Assembly: GCF_003589595.1 (NCBI RefSeq) | Contig: NW_020654289.1 | Span: 3,751,964 to 3,815,963, forward strand | DNA: 64,000 bases | Source of the DNA: Hyposmocoma kahamanoa | Taxonomy: Eukaryota; Arthropoda; Insecta; Lepidoptera; Cosmopterigidae | Direction: 5' to 3' | Part shown: in pieces, positions 21,877 through 30,417 of the stretch | Numbering within the stretch: position 1 is the first letter of the stretch | Layout: the number at the start of each line of letters is the position of its first letter | Position numbers and translations under genes: made by a program | Notes under the pieces: model-generated | What the model was told of the DNA's origin: nothing | The model's input: only the letters and a program-made list of their open reading frames with translations | The model's database searches: none

Positions 21877-21990
21877 ATGGCAAGTTACAGAGTCGAGCAA
21901 CACGTGCAAATAATAAAAATTTATGATCAAAATGGGTCTTCTATTGTGGCAACTAGTCTGTACCAATACATAATAAACCTCGTAATATAG
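21877..21990 (+). pseudogene. Truncated transposon protein start, DUF4817-like
   Basis: ATG with 37 codons beginning MASYRVEQHVQIIKIYDQNG. This resembles the N-terminal helix-turn-helix (DUF4817-type) of insect transposon proteins, which typically start with Y-x-x-EQ-x-x-x-I-I, then Y-x-x-NG-S. The frame then runs into unrelated sequence and a stop where the rest of the domain should continue. Identification is from recalled consensus. Confidence 0.45.
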
Positions 21991-23483
21991 AAACCAAAAA
22001 AGTACCAGGGCTACATAACCATCAGATTTATTGGTCTGAAAACAAATGACGTTATATTAACATTACATGAAAGTACAATGGAGTTGTTCATCTCCAAACT
22101 CCCACTTTTCTCAATTATCAACATCAAAACAGTTACATAATATAGCCTCTATTTGGGTAGAGATAACAATATTCGATAGAGATTCTATCTAAACTACCCA
22201 ATCTTAGACCTAACCGCCGGCCCAAAAAATATCAGACAGTCAACAGTTGGGCTAATTGAATTGACGTACTGGACAGTTACCTAATATAACTTTCGTGGCG
22301 GTATTTACCGTTAACACAACCATGTTTCACATTCAACGCTCGGTTGATACCAAACATGGTTTAAAAGCCACGAAGCCATCAAACAATCTACTACAAACGT
22401 TAAGGAACGACGTGCGGCCACGCGAAACGATATTCAGAGTTGAATAAGCTCGATAGGACGTTACCACGTGCTGCATTCGAGTAAACAGTACAGGTAATCT
22501 TGCTATCTCACTCGCTCTAATGGCTTACGTAACACGAAAGCGTGGGTGGCATGCGTACACAGGGTTCCTTCCCATTTCGAACTGAAACAGTATTTATTTG
22601 AAAAATACTTTTATAAGCCTTACTCGTTATGTTAATACTACGAACTTGTGGCAGTTTGGTACAACTCAGAAATTCTGGAACTTATGAGGCCTAACTTATA
22701 AGTTAGATACTTATTCACGTCCGTACCTCCTATACAGAATTTCATGGAAACACGTTAACTTTAAAGAAAAGAAGTAACAAGACTTGAGAATAAATGTAGT
22801 GGAATTGTAAAATTTTCAAAAGTAATTAATTACAATTATGATGACGTCAATTAGGACATATTTATTTGAAAGATCGCGCTAATTTCAGTTAATATATTTA
22901 ATAGTGTTTTTGAACCAAGAGAAGAATTTTTTGTAGAACATTATTAGTGTACAGGATTAAAACAAATTTCAAATATCTGGTTTCGTTAAAAGGGTGTTTT
23001 CCCTATTGAGCTACAAGATTAGATACCCCCGTTTGACCAAAGCAAGAATAACCCTTAACAAGGCAGTGGGGAGTAGCAATCATTCCGTTATAAAACATAT
23101 GATACAATACAGTTTTATTTGTTGTACAAGACAGGGCTTGCATTTATCCCCCTCCAATAATGTCTATAGTTTAACTGACTTTCAAAATAAGAGGTTTTGT
23201 GTGTGACGATGCGCATCGCATTCATCGTCATCCCACATTTTTATCACCCCTTTTAAAATATATAATACTTTTAAAATTTTGAAACGTTCTTGAATTCAAT
23301 TTCCTTCCGCTGTTCTTACGGAATTGGTGGTCCAACTAAATTGTTTTTAAAGCATTGGATATAATATTGAAGAGGCCAGGGGAAGTATGATCAAGGTCAC
23401 CGGAGCAGAATCTTAGGTACCATCATGTTCATCATTTGAACTAAAAATATTTATAAATCTTTTCTAATTTTTCTACCATTTAG
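21991..23483. other. No recognisable gene; small inverted repeats
   Basis: Contains a short stem (ttgggtag / ctacccaa, about 22156-22202). A 70-codon frame at 22994-23206 has no recognisable family. Runs up to the assembly gap. Confidence 0.4.
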
Positions 23484-23583
23484 NNNNNNNNNNNNNNNNN
23501 NNNNNNNNNNNNNNNNNNNNNNNNNNNNNNNNNNNNNNNNNNNNNNNNNNNNNNNNNNNNNNNNNNNNNNNNNNNNNNNNNNN
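23484..23583. other. Assembly gap, 100 N
   Basis: Exactly 100 N, the usual placeholder for a gap of unknown size. Whatever lies immediately upstream of the BAP31-like cluster may be missing. Confidence 0.99.
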
Positions 23584-23956
23584 AAAAAAAAACTTGGATA
23601 AGTAGGTGTGTGCAAGAGGCGGCTTTATCCCTATCTGGCAATTCCGTCCTTAGGATAAAAATTTGGAATATGCAAAAAGGTTGCAACCAAAGAATATCTT
23701 CATAGCATCTTCATAGTAACTAATAATGGGACATAATACGCGTAACACAGACCACATAATTTCTTTCTTCCGTGATACGTAATAAGATATTAAATAACAT
23801 TAAATGTATATATTTAATACTATTTAGGCTTAAGTTAGAACCGCATTATGGTCTAATGTTCTTTTTATAAACTTAGCATATGTCATTTTTGAAAAAATGG
23901 TTGAATTATGAAATTATATATATGAATGAAATTATACGCAATTTAAAGATTTACAT

Positions 23957-23986
23957 CATTGACCTAGGTATGTAGGTAAGTCCAAT
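23957..23986. mobile_element. 30-bp end-only relic of a CATTGAC element
   Basis: Begins cattgaccta and ends gtaagtccaat, close to two opposed family C-like ends. The perfect 8-bp direct repeat atttacat flanks it (23949-23956 and 23987-23994). Confidence 0.5.
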
Positions 23987-24100
23987 ATTTACATTGACCC
24001 TACTATTCAAAAAACTGCCTGACCCCTACACCAAGGGCATGGAGGGTCTGAAGATTCCACCGCTCCATCAAAAAGTCAAGATGAAATGGACCATCATGAA

Positions 24101-24386
24101 CATTGACTTAGAAATAAATGGACGACGGGTCTAATACAAAAACCACGAAAAAAATATCCCAAGTCAACCTATTTAAACGTAGTGACATGTAAAGGAGTAT
24201 GAAAAAGCTAAAACGTTGAATTTAAATTGTAATGTCATCGCAGTACTGTCTAATTTTGCTTGCTTCGCTGTCAGTCGAACAAACGAAGACTAAAGCGTGA
24301 ATGACGCTCTGTATACGATTTTAACGCCCTATAAGTTCGGACACTTTTTAGCGCGGACCCGACGTCCATATAATTGTAAGTTAATG
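24101..24386 (-). mobile_element. Family C element, full length (286 bp), upstream of BAP31-like 1
   Basis: Same length and sequence order as 5629-5914, reversed. Perfect 8-bp target duplication atcatgaa (24093-24100, 24387-24394). It ends 173 bases before the ATG of the first BAP31-like gene, inside the region expected to hold its promoter. Confidence 0.85.
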
Positions 24387-24559
24387 ATCATGAAACACTT
24401 ATTTCACTTAACTTCCTATACAGTCGTATCACGACTCTTTCTCTCCATCCTCTGAGCTCTTTTCACTAGTTTTTTGACGTATGGCTGACAATTTTATTTG
24501 ACATTACAGTGTTACATTAAAAACAATTGTTATCGAAATTTCAGTTAAATACTCCGAAA

Positions 24560-25327
24560 ATGCTAGATATTTCAGCAATTATACTCATCGGTGTAAATAT
24601 TTTTGAAATGGTATCTATTTTGATCTTATTATTTCCATTATTTGAACTTGAACGACTAGCGATATATGTAAAAAAAATTAAAGTTTACTTTCAAACAAGT
24701 TGTTTATTCAGATTTTGGTGTATTTTCTGTTGCCTTATTATAGCGCTATTTGGTATTATTGCCCCAATTAGAACTTTAAAAGAGTATGGTTCAGCAAGAG
24801 ACAATGAATCTTCCAGTGAAAAGTTGATAAGACTTATACAAACCACTAACGCAGCCAGGAACTACATACTCGGTGGATTCTCATTATTTTTCCTCCTAGT
24901 TGGACTAAGACTATTTGATTTTGTAATATTTTCAGCTAAACTCCAAGAGTTCAGTGTTCTGATGTCCAATTACCATTTGATTGACATAAATTTTTGTGAA
25001 ATAGAAGAGAAGGAATCAAGTAATTTGTTTAGTGACGACATTCACGACGATTCTTCAGATATAATAAGCAAAGGTACACACGAAATTAGTCACTGGCCTT
25101 CTTTTATCAATTTAAGAAAATTAGAACGGGTTAAAATACGAAAATTCCTGCAAAGTTTGGACAGTGACTCATGGAGTATCGGAAGATGGAGTAGAAAGAG
25201 TAGTATAGAAAAAGCTCCCACAGGTAATACTATTGAAATACCCTCGAAAGAAGAGGGTCTTCAAATCAAAATCAGGAATTCAAGAAGTGTTACGTTATTA
25301 ACCAACAGTCAGCACGATAATAAATAA
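24560..25327 (+). CDS. BAP31-like membrane protein 1 (255 aa)
   Basis: BAP31/BAP29 proteins are ER membrane proteins with three N-terminal helices that help sort and quality-control other membrane proteins. Seen here: helix 1 at residues 4-28 with Glu16 in the middle (IFEM, compared with YAEV in classic BAP31), helix 2 at about 50-70, a charged loop (71-99), then R100-N101-Y-I-L-GGFSLFF opening helix 3 (101-123), matching the family's RN-x-YI-x-GFSL signature. The tail (140-255) is Ser/Asp-rich with no evident coiled coil and ends HDNK, without the KKXX retrieval signal. The frame is open 33 bases further upstream, but the first ATG (aaaATG) is at 24560. A 'gaaatttcag' just before it could be a splice acceptor for a 5' UTR intron. 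The function is inferred from family membership only; divergence is high. Confidence 0.75.
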   Translation: MLDISAIILIGVNIFEMVSILILLFPLFELERLAIYVKKIKVYFQTSCLFRFWCIFCCLIIALFGIIAPIRTLKEYGSARDNESSSEKLIRLIQTTNAARNYILGGFSLFFLLVGLRLFDFVIFSAKLQEFSVLMSNYHLIDINFCEIEEKESSNLFSDDIHDDSSDIISKGTHEISHWPSFINLRKLERVKIRKFLQSLDSDSWSIGRWSRKSSIEKAPTGNTIEIPSKEEGLQIKIRNSRSVTLLTNSQHDNK

Positions 25328-25628
25328 CTCAATGACAATGAAGGAAGTGTTAATCATAACAAAGAAAAAATGTTAAAGAAGGTGTAGAGCGTGTTAGCAC
25401 TGGAAATATCGCGCTTATGACGATAAACAACTTTTTTACGCCAATGAAAAACGTTCCCGTAAAAAGCATGTATAAAATAATAAAGAAAATGATTACACGT
25501 ATAGTTCAGAAGCCACTACGTCAGATGTTTTAGAGTCCTGTTCTGCGGAAACAAATAAATCTGAAGATATTGAGAAAAGTGATCACAAAATCAAAAAAGG
25601 AAGAGTTTATAAGATAGATATCTTTTGA
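25328..25628 (+). pseudogene. Frame-broken coding-like tail after BAP31-like 1
   Basis: Three successive frames each look coding in turn. The gene's own frame continues past its stop for about 19 codons (LNDNEGSVNHNKEK) to TAG at 25385. The next frame is open 25360-25530, and the third 25476-25625, with acidic Ser-rich content (YSSEATTSDVLESCSAETN) like the tail of gene 1. This looks like a longer C-terminal tail broken by a stop and two frameshifts, or by sequencing errors. A spliced arrangement is possible but no good donor/acceptor pair is seen. Confidence 0.45.
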
Positions 25629-25665
25629 TTTCGATAAAAGACACAATAAATTAAAATTACCAAAC

Positions 25666-26184
25666 ATGATGAACGTTTTTAGCGTTCTTTACGGCACAAT
25701 AATTTTTTTTGAAGTAATATTTCTGGTACTTCTTTTAAAACCAGTAACACAACCGTACTACATAAGAAATTGTTGGACACGATTACAAGAGAAGAAGGTA
25801 AATCCTACTAGTGCGTTTACTTTTTTGATTTTTGTCGTAGCAATTGTTGTTACAGCGAGTTCATTTTTAGAAATGAAATTCGAAAAAACGTGCTACAAAG
25901 AACTACTACAAGAAGTCAACGATATTGAATTAGAGCATAATTTTTACATTAATAAGATTGCTCTAAGCTCTACCGGTTGTATTATAGTTGTGTATCTTCT
26001 AATTGTAATTCATAGGGTGACGGAACTTGTGATTTTAATAGCTCGACTTTTAGAATTTGAGTTAATGTGCAGGCATGCAATATTGTCTAAAGATATAAAC
26101 CAGGATGTTGCTACTACTCCTACCTCTATACTTCCAGCGACTCCACCAGAAATTGCGAGAGTTGATTTATTGGAGAGTCAATAA
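25666..26184 (+). CDS. BAP31-like membrane protein 2 (172 aa)
   Basis: Starts at caaacATG, a good insect initiation context. Helix 1 (residues 6-28) contains FFEV with the family's central Glu16. Helix 2 is at about 48-68, and helix 3 at about 95-117 follows H91-N-F-Y-I, the counterpart of the RN(F/L)YI motif. After it, ELVILIARLLEFE parallels the post-helix segment of gene 1 (FSAKLQEF). The tail is short, Thr/Pro-rich, and ends LLESQ with no KKXX. It lies 339 bases downstream of gene 1 on the same strand and is likely an ancient tandem duplicate, now very divergent. GFSL is replaced (KIALSS), making it the weakest of the three matches. Confidence 0.65.
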   Translation: MMNVFSVLYGTIIFFEVIFLVLLLKPVTQPYYIRNCWTRLQEKKVNPTSAFTFLIFVVAIVVTASSFLEMKFEKTCYKELLQEVNDIELEHNFYINKIALSSTGCIIVVYLLIVIHRVTELVILIARLLEFELMCRHAILSKDINQDVATTPTSILPATPPEIARVDLLESQ

Positions 26185-26778
26185 ATGAGGAAATTCTTTA
26201 AAACCTATTTGATCTAAAAATAATTCGTGTATGTTCGAGAATCTAATTCAAGAATTTCGTGATTTATAAGAGATCAATTTAAATTGTTTAATTTGGACAC
26301 TGTTTGTTATTTTGTATTTGTACGTCTGCTTCTGTTTAATTAAAATTACTATGTTTTAATATTTTTGTTGGTAATATTTAATTTTTTCCTTCGTCCTTCG
26401 GCACTTTTTCAATTTTATGAACTCCGAGTACAACTCATCGAGTTTAAAGATAAGAAATCTTACGAAACATAATTCTACATTCTACAATTTAGTTCATCTA
26501 TGTATTATTTGTTTATAGGTGTATTTTACACTAAAGTCTTTAGGCATTTTAAGTAAAGAAAGCAAGACATGGGCAGCCAGAGCGTACTCCGTAGATACAT
26601 GTTTAAAGCAAGGATGGAAATAAAGTCACAGATAAACAGACCAAATGACAGATAATGGAACTCCTTGGACTGCGATCTCCGTAGTAGGTTTGCGCAAATA
26701 CCACAGAGTTTGTCATAACCTTAGAGCTTAGACTTCTTTAGAATTAGAGGATGGAAAAAAATGGCTTCCATAGTCAAA
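26185..26778. other. Probable 3' UTR, then no recognisable feature
   Basis: An AATAAA overlaps the stop codon of BAP31-like 2 (caataaatgag). Beyond about 26500 nothing is recognised. Confidence 0.35.
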
Positions 26779-27060
26779 GGCTCAATTCACACTGGCGCAG
26801 AGTCGAAGCGTCGCATCGCGTCCTGTTTTTCAACTACGCCGCCTGCCGATGCGCGACGACCCTCGCATTAGTGCGCCGGGATCACAGTGTGGTCGGCGTC
26901 TGACGCCTCACGGCGCCCAAGTGACGCGCAAAGCCGCTCGAATGCTACCAAGCGTCGCAAAACACAAATTTGTACCTTAGTAATGAGAAAATGGATATGC
27001 TATAGGCGTAAAACATGACGCGTCGCGACGCTTCGACTCTGCACCAGTGTGAGTTGAACC
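26779..27060. mobile_element. PIF/Harbinger-like MITE (family H, type 3)
   Basis: Long inverted ends: ggctcaattcacactggcgc (continuing agagtcgaagcgtcgc) against gcaccagtgtgagttgaacc on the right, about 36 bp with few mismatches. The flanks (aaa / taa) suggest a decayed TAA target. The interior is G/C-rich. A partial copy is at 46634-46766. Confidence 0.75.
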
Positions 27061-28237
27061 TAAGAAGATGGAAAAGTCAGCAGCGGATCAAGGTATTTTT
27101 TTTATTAAGACAAACTGAGAGCGTAGTGATGTCAATAAAGATTTTGAAAAATATCGTAATTCTTTTTGGTAAGACATATGTTATGTGAAATAATGGTAAA
27201 ATATAATGACGGTATTTTAAGAAGCAGCCATTGAATGTCTTGCTTGAATTGATGCAAAATTTATTCTATTTCATTGCAAAAACAGCTACTTAATGTCTTA
27301 GTAATATAGAAAATTATTTACAATCCAAAATGGCGCTTCAATTCATCTAAGGACATTTGTTAAATCTGAATCAAAATTATAGATTTATTTTTCAAAATGC
27401 AACTACGCGTTAACGTTATGTGCTATCGTTTAAATGCAGTGCTGGTTCGTCATAATTATTTGGCAATGTTTGTTATTGACGGTCTGTATTGTGAGAAATT
27501 TTTATTATGTTCCGAAAAAAAATTGAGTTTCTTTCTAGTTTACACTATAAATAGATTTACTTGAAATGAAGTCTAGTTAACTAGACATTTATACTCAATT
27601 AAAGCATGAATTAAATCTCATAATCGTAGAGGTAAAATTTGGACCTGATTTACCGCTGCATTGCGATCTCATATGAGTGACATGAGTTTGGCGCTTGACA
27701 ATTTCAATTAGGTGAAAGTGATAATGTTGTTACTGCCGGATAGAGGCAACATGTTGTGATATTGTAAATGATCACTGACGTGATGTTAGTAGTTGCAGTA
27801 TTTGGAATTGAATAGTTCACTTTGTACTGGTATTTATTTGCTGACTACTAAGTTCAAGTTCCCTGATATAAAATTCTAAATACCCTCCATTCAAGTACAA
27901 AAGTTTAGAATCATCGAATTCCCATAAAAACGTCCTTGGTAATTGAAAATAACAATGATGTTGGTAATATACCTTTCACAATTCACAAATTATGTAGCAA
28001 CCGACGAAATGAGTTAATCGAGTCTGACCGATTCGTTGCGTCTGGTAATCGAAATGCTGTAACGAGGTAACTTAGAGAGCGATGCAATTAGTTATTTGTA
28101 GCTATCATGATAAGTGAAAATATCTGAAAGACTGATTGATGGGTGAATGACAAACCCATGAGTTGTAAAATTATTCGAACGGTTTGGTAAATATCGATGA
28201 ACTGACTAGAGTCCCCAGAATATCCGATAGACTGGTA
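27061..28237. other. No recognisable feature
   Basis: AT-rich intergenic sequence between BAP31-like 2 and the SINEs. No third-helix-like remnant was seen in any frame. Confidence 0.4.
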
Positions 28238-28473
28238 TTTAACTGTCTTCGTAATCGAACGGTTACCATGCCGGGCTGCCACACAGAGGTCTCAGATTCG
28301 ATTCCCGGGCCGGAAGAAATATTTGAATGGCCTACATTTATTTCTCTCGTGAGTTTGGGTGTAATTTCTGGTTGTGTATGTGTGTCCATGTCCATGGCAC
28401 CCGCGACACAGGATTTCCTTGATGCGGAGTTATGTTGAGTGTATGCGTTATTATTAATGAGTATGTGCGTTAT
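28238..28473 (+). mobile_element. SINE-2 (tRNA-derived), full length
   Basis: The head has 'taatcgaacggttacc' (box A-like) and gattcgattcc (box B, 28295-28305). The body 'tggcctacatttatttctct' and 'gtgagtttgggtgtaattt' is as at 36672. Ends in a TTATTATT-type tail. Confidence 0.75.
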
Positions 28474-28702
28474 TATTTTGCTGGGTAAAAGGCTGATCAG
28501 AATTACGACAATATTCGACATGGTTATTATAGATGTTGTTGGTCGATAAACATTACCTGATGAGTTTATCGTAAAATGTAATTTATATTTAGCTCTATTT
28601 GAATCTTTGAATGGTCAAAGGATAGTGATGTTTATCATTCAGATTCTTGCTCGTTTTTCTTAGTAGAGACAACCTTCCAAATGCGCCATACATTCTTATA
28701 AG

Positions 28703-28918
28703 TTAACTGTCTTCGTGACCGAACGGTTACCTTGTAGCCCAGAGGTCCCAAGTTCTATTCCCGGGTTCGGGAGAAATATTTCTATGGCCTACATTTATTT
28801 CTCTCGAGAGTTTGGGTGTAATTTGTGGTTTTCTATGCGTGTGTCCATAGCATCCGCGACACCGGGTTTCCCGAGTGCGGTGCTATGTTGAGTGTGTAAC
28901 TTATTATTAATTAAAGAT
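28703..28918 (+). mobile_element. SINE-2 (tRNA-derived), second copy
   Basis: 'cgtgaccgaacggttacc' then a degraded box B (agttctattcc, 28751-28761), same body, ending near 'gagtgtgtaacttattatta'. About ten bases are missing in the tRNA-like head. Confidence 0.75.
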
Positions 28919-29539
28919 TTGATACTAAATTTTTGTTTATATCTAAGTAACACCTAGTAGTGCAGTAGGAGAGCAAATATTTCTACGAGCGAGAGACTCG
29001 ATTACAAACAAGTTCCAGTAGCAGCATATCTGTGACCTCAATTTCTTAGTTACACATACTTGTGAAAGTTTAGAACTATTTAATACTAACTATGATAAAT
29101 GATCTACAATAGAATATACATATTATAGAAATTATATTCTGGAAAGACGCAGAAATGAGAAAAGTGATATTTCTTAAATCGCGATCTGCCACCCTAGTCG
29201 CGACAAACGTTAACAACCAGCAAGCAATATCTAACATCTAAGTAGCAGAATCCAAATGGTTTCTAGTAAGATTATTCGTGAATATCTAAGATGTTTTTGT
29301 AGGAAGTGATTACGAACAGCTGTCTGTTAATTTATTTAAATGTCGTACATATTATTAAACTTTTTTGAAGCTAATAAAACTAAAATCTCCTTGACGACGA
29401 ATTTTGCAAAATGAACGGTTACAACCATCACTCAAACGTCATTGCGCGTTGAAAAAAAAATACGTAAAATTTTGCATTAATATGGATTAAAATCGAGTGA
29501 AATACAAGATAATTAAGGAGCAACATAATGAAATGTTTA
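28919..29539. other. Upstream region of BAP31-like 3
   Basis: AT-rich. Nothing repeated elsewhere in the window. Possible promoter/5' UTR; no core promoter element is obvious enough to call. Confidence 0.35.
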
Positions 29540-29576
29540 AATTTCTACCTCTACTGCAGTAAAATAATTCATTATC

Positions 29577-30203
29577 ATGGATGTTAGCTGCATGGTTCTT
29601 AGTTGTGTGTTACTTATACAAATGGCATTAATTCTCATTATGTTGAACCCCGTCTATGATGTACGGAAGATCACCAGATTTATAAACAAGACCATTAAAT
29701 ACCATCAGTTCTGCTACAGCCTCGTCATCATTAGCTACTTCTTGTCTATCATCTATCTTGGCATGTTTATACCACTTCACAGTATACACAAACTTATTTT
29801 TGGATCTTACGTTGAAGACGTCGAAAAACTCATCCTTTTAAGGAAAATTGAGAAAAACTACATAATTACAGGCTTTTCACTTTTCCTGGTAGTGGTAATA
29901 TATGGTGTTAGAGCACTTGTATCTTACACAGCGTGTATGGTGGAGTTAACAAGGAGATCTAATGATTCCCTGAACGTCATATCAGATGGGATGAAAAATG
30001 GGGAAAAAAAGAATATATGCTCTTCGCTTAATATTTTGCCAAATCTACTGAGAGCAAAGAGGTCCATATCTTACGAGACCATATTATTCACTAACGAACT
30101 AAGGAACCATTTAAAAAATATACTCCGAAATGATTTTCCTCGCAATCTATCTGTCCAAAAAAATGTTCAAGCTCGCGCAAGTACGTTAAAAACTAAATGT
30201 TAA
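29577..30203 (+). CDS. BAP31-like membrane protein 3 (208 aa)
   Basis: Helix 1 at residues 4-26 (LIQMALILIMLNP; the usual Glu is Gln15). Helix 2 is at about 45-66. In the loop the family pattern E-KLILLRKIEKNYI leads to helix 3 with TGFSLFL (97-104), the best match to the BAP31 signature in the cluster. The tail is basic (RAKRS, RNHLKNILRN), lacks an evident coiled coil and ends KTKC, not KKXX. A textbook splice acceptor (ttctacctctactgcag, 29543-29559) sits 17 bases before the ATG, suggesting a 5' UTR intron. A weak donor at 30180 (aa/gtacgt) and an acceptor at 30383-30400 would give an alternative ending. The ER membrane role is inferred from the family. Confidence 0.72.
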   Translation: MDVSCMVLSCVLLIQMALILIMLNPVYDVRKITRFINKTIKYHQFCYSLVIISYFLSIIYLGMFIPLHSIHKLIFGSYVEDVEKLILLRKIEKNYIITGFSLFLVVVIYGVRALVSYTACMVELTRRSNDSLNVISDGMKNGEKKNICSSLNILPNLLRAKRSISYETILFTNELRNHLKNILRNDFPRNLSVQKNVQARASTLKTKC

Positions 30204-30245
30204 TATTAAAAAAAAAACAGTTATTTGGTGAGAGAATTTGTAAAA

Positions 30246-30251
30246 AATAAA
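30246..30251 (+). promoter_or_regulatory. Candidate poly(A) signal of BAP31-like 3
   Basis: AATAAA 43 bases after the stop codon, followed by a GT/T-rich stretch (cagtgttgcgttcagttttg) as expected for a cleavage region. Confidence 0.5.
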
Positions 30252-30417
30252 GCAGTGTTGCGTTCAGTTTTGTTGTTTTATTACAAACATTTTTACAGTG
30301 TAATTTCCATTATGTGCCTAAAAAAGAATTTAAAAACATTGTCGTATGTGCATCGAGACAATTTATGTGAAAAAAATATTTTCTTCTTTTTGTTCCAGTC
30401 TAGAGCGATTCAATAAA

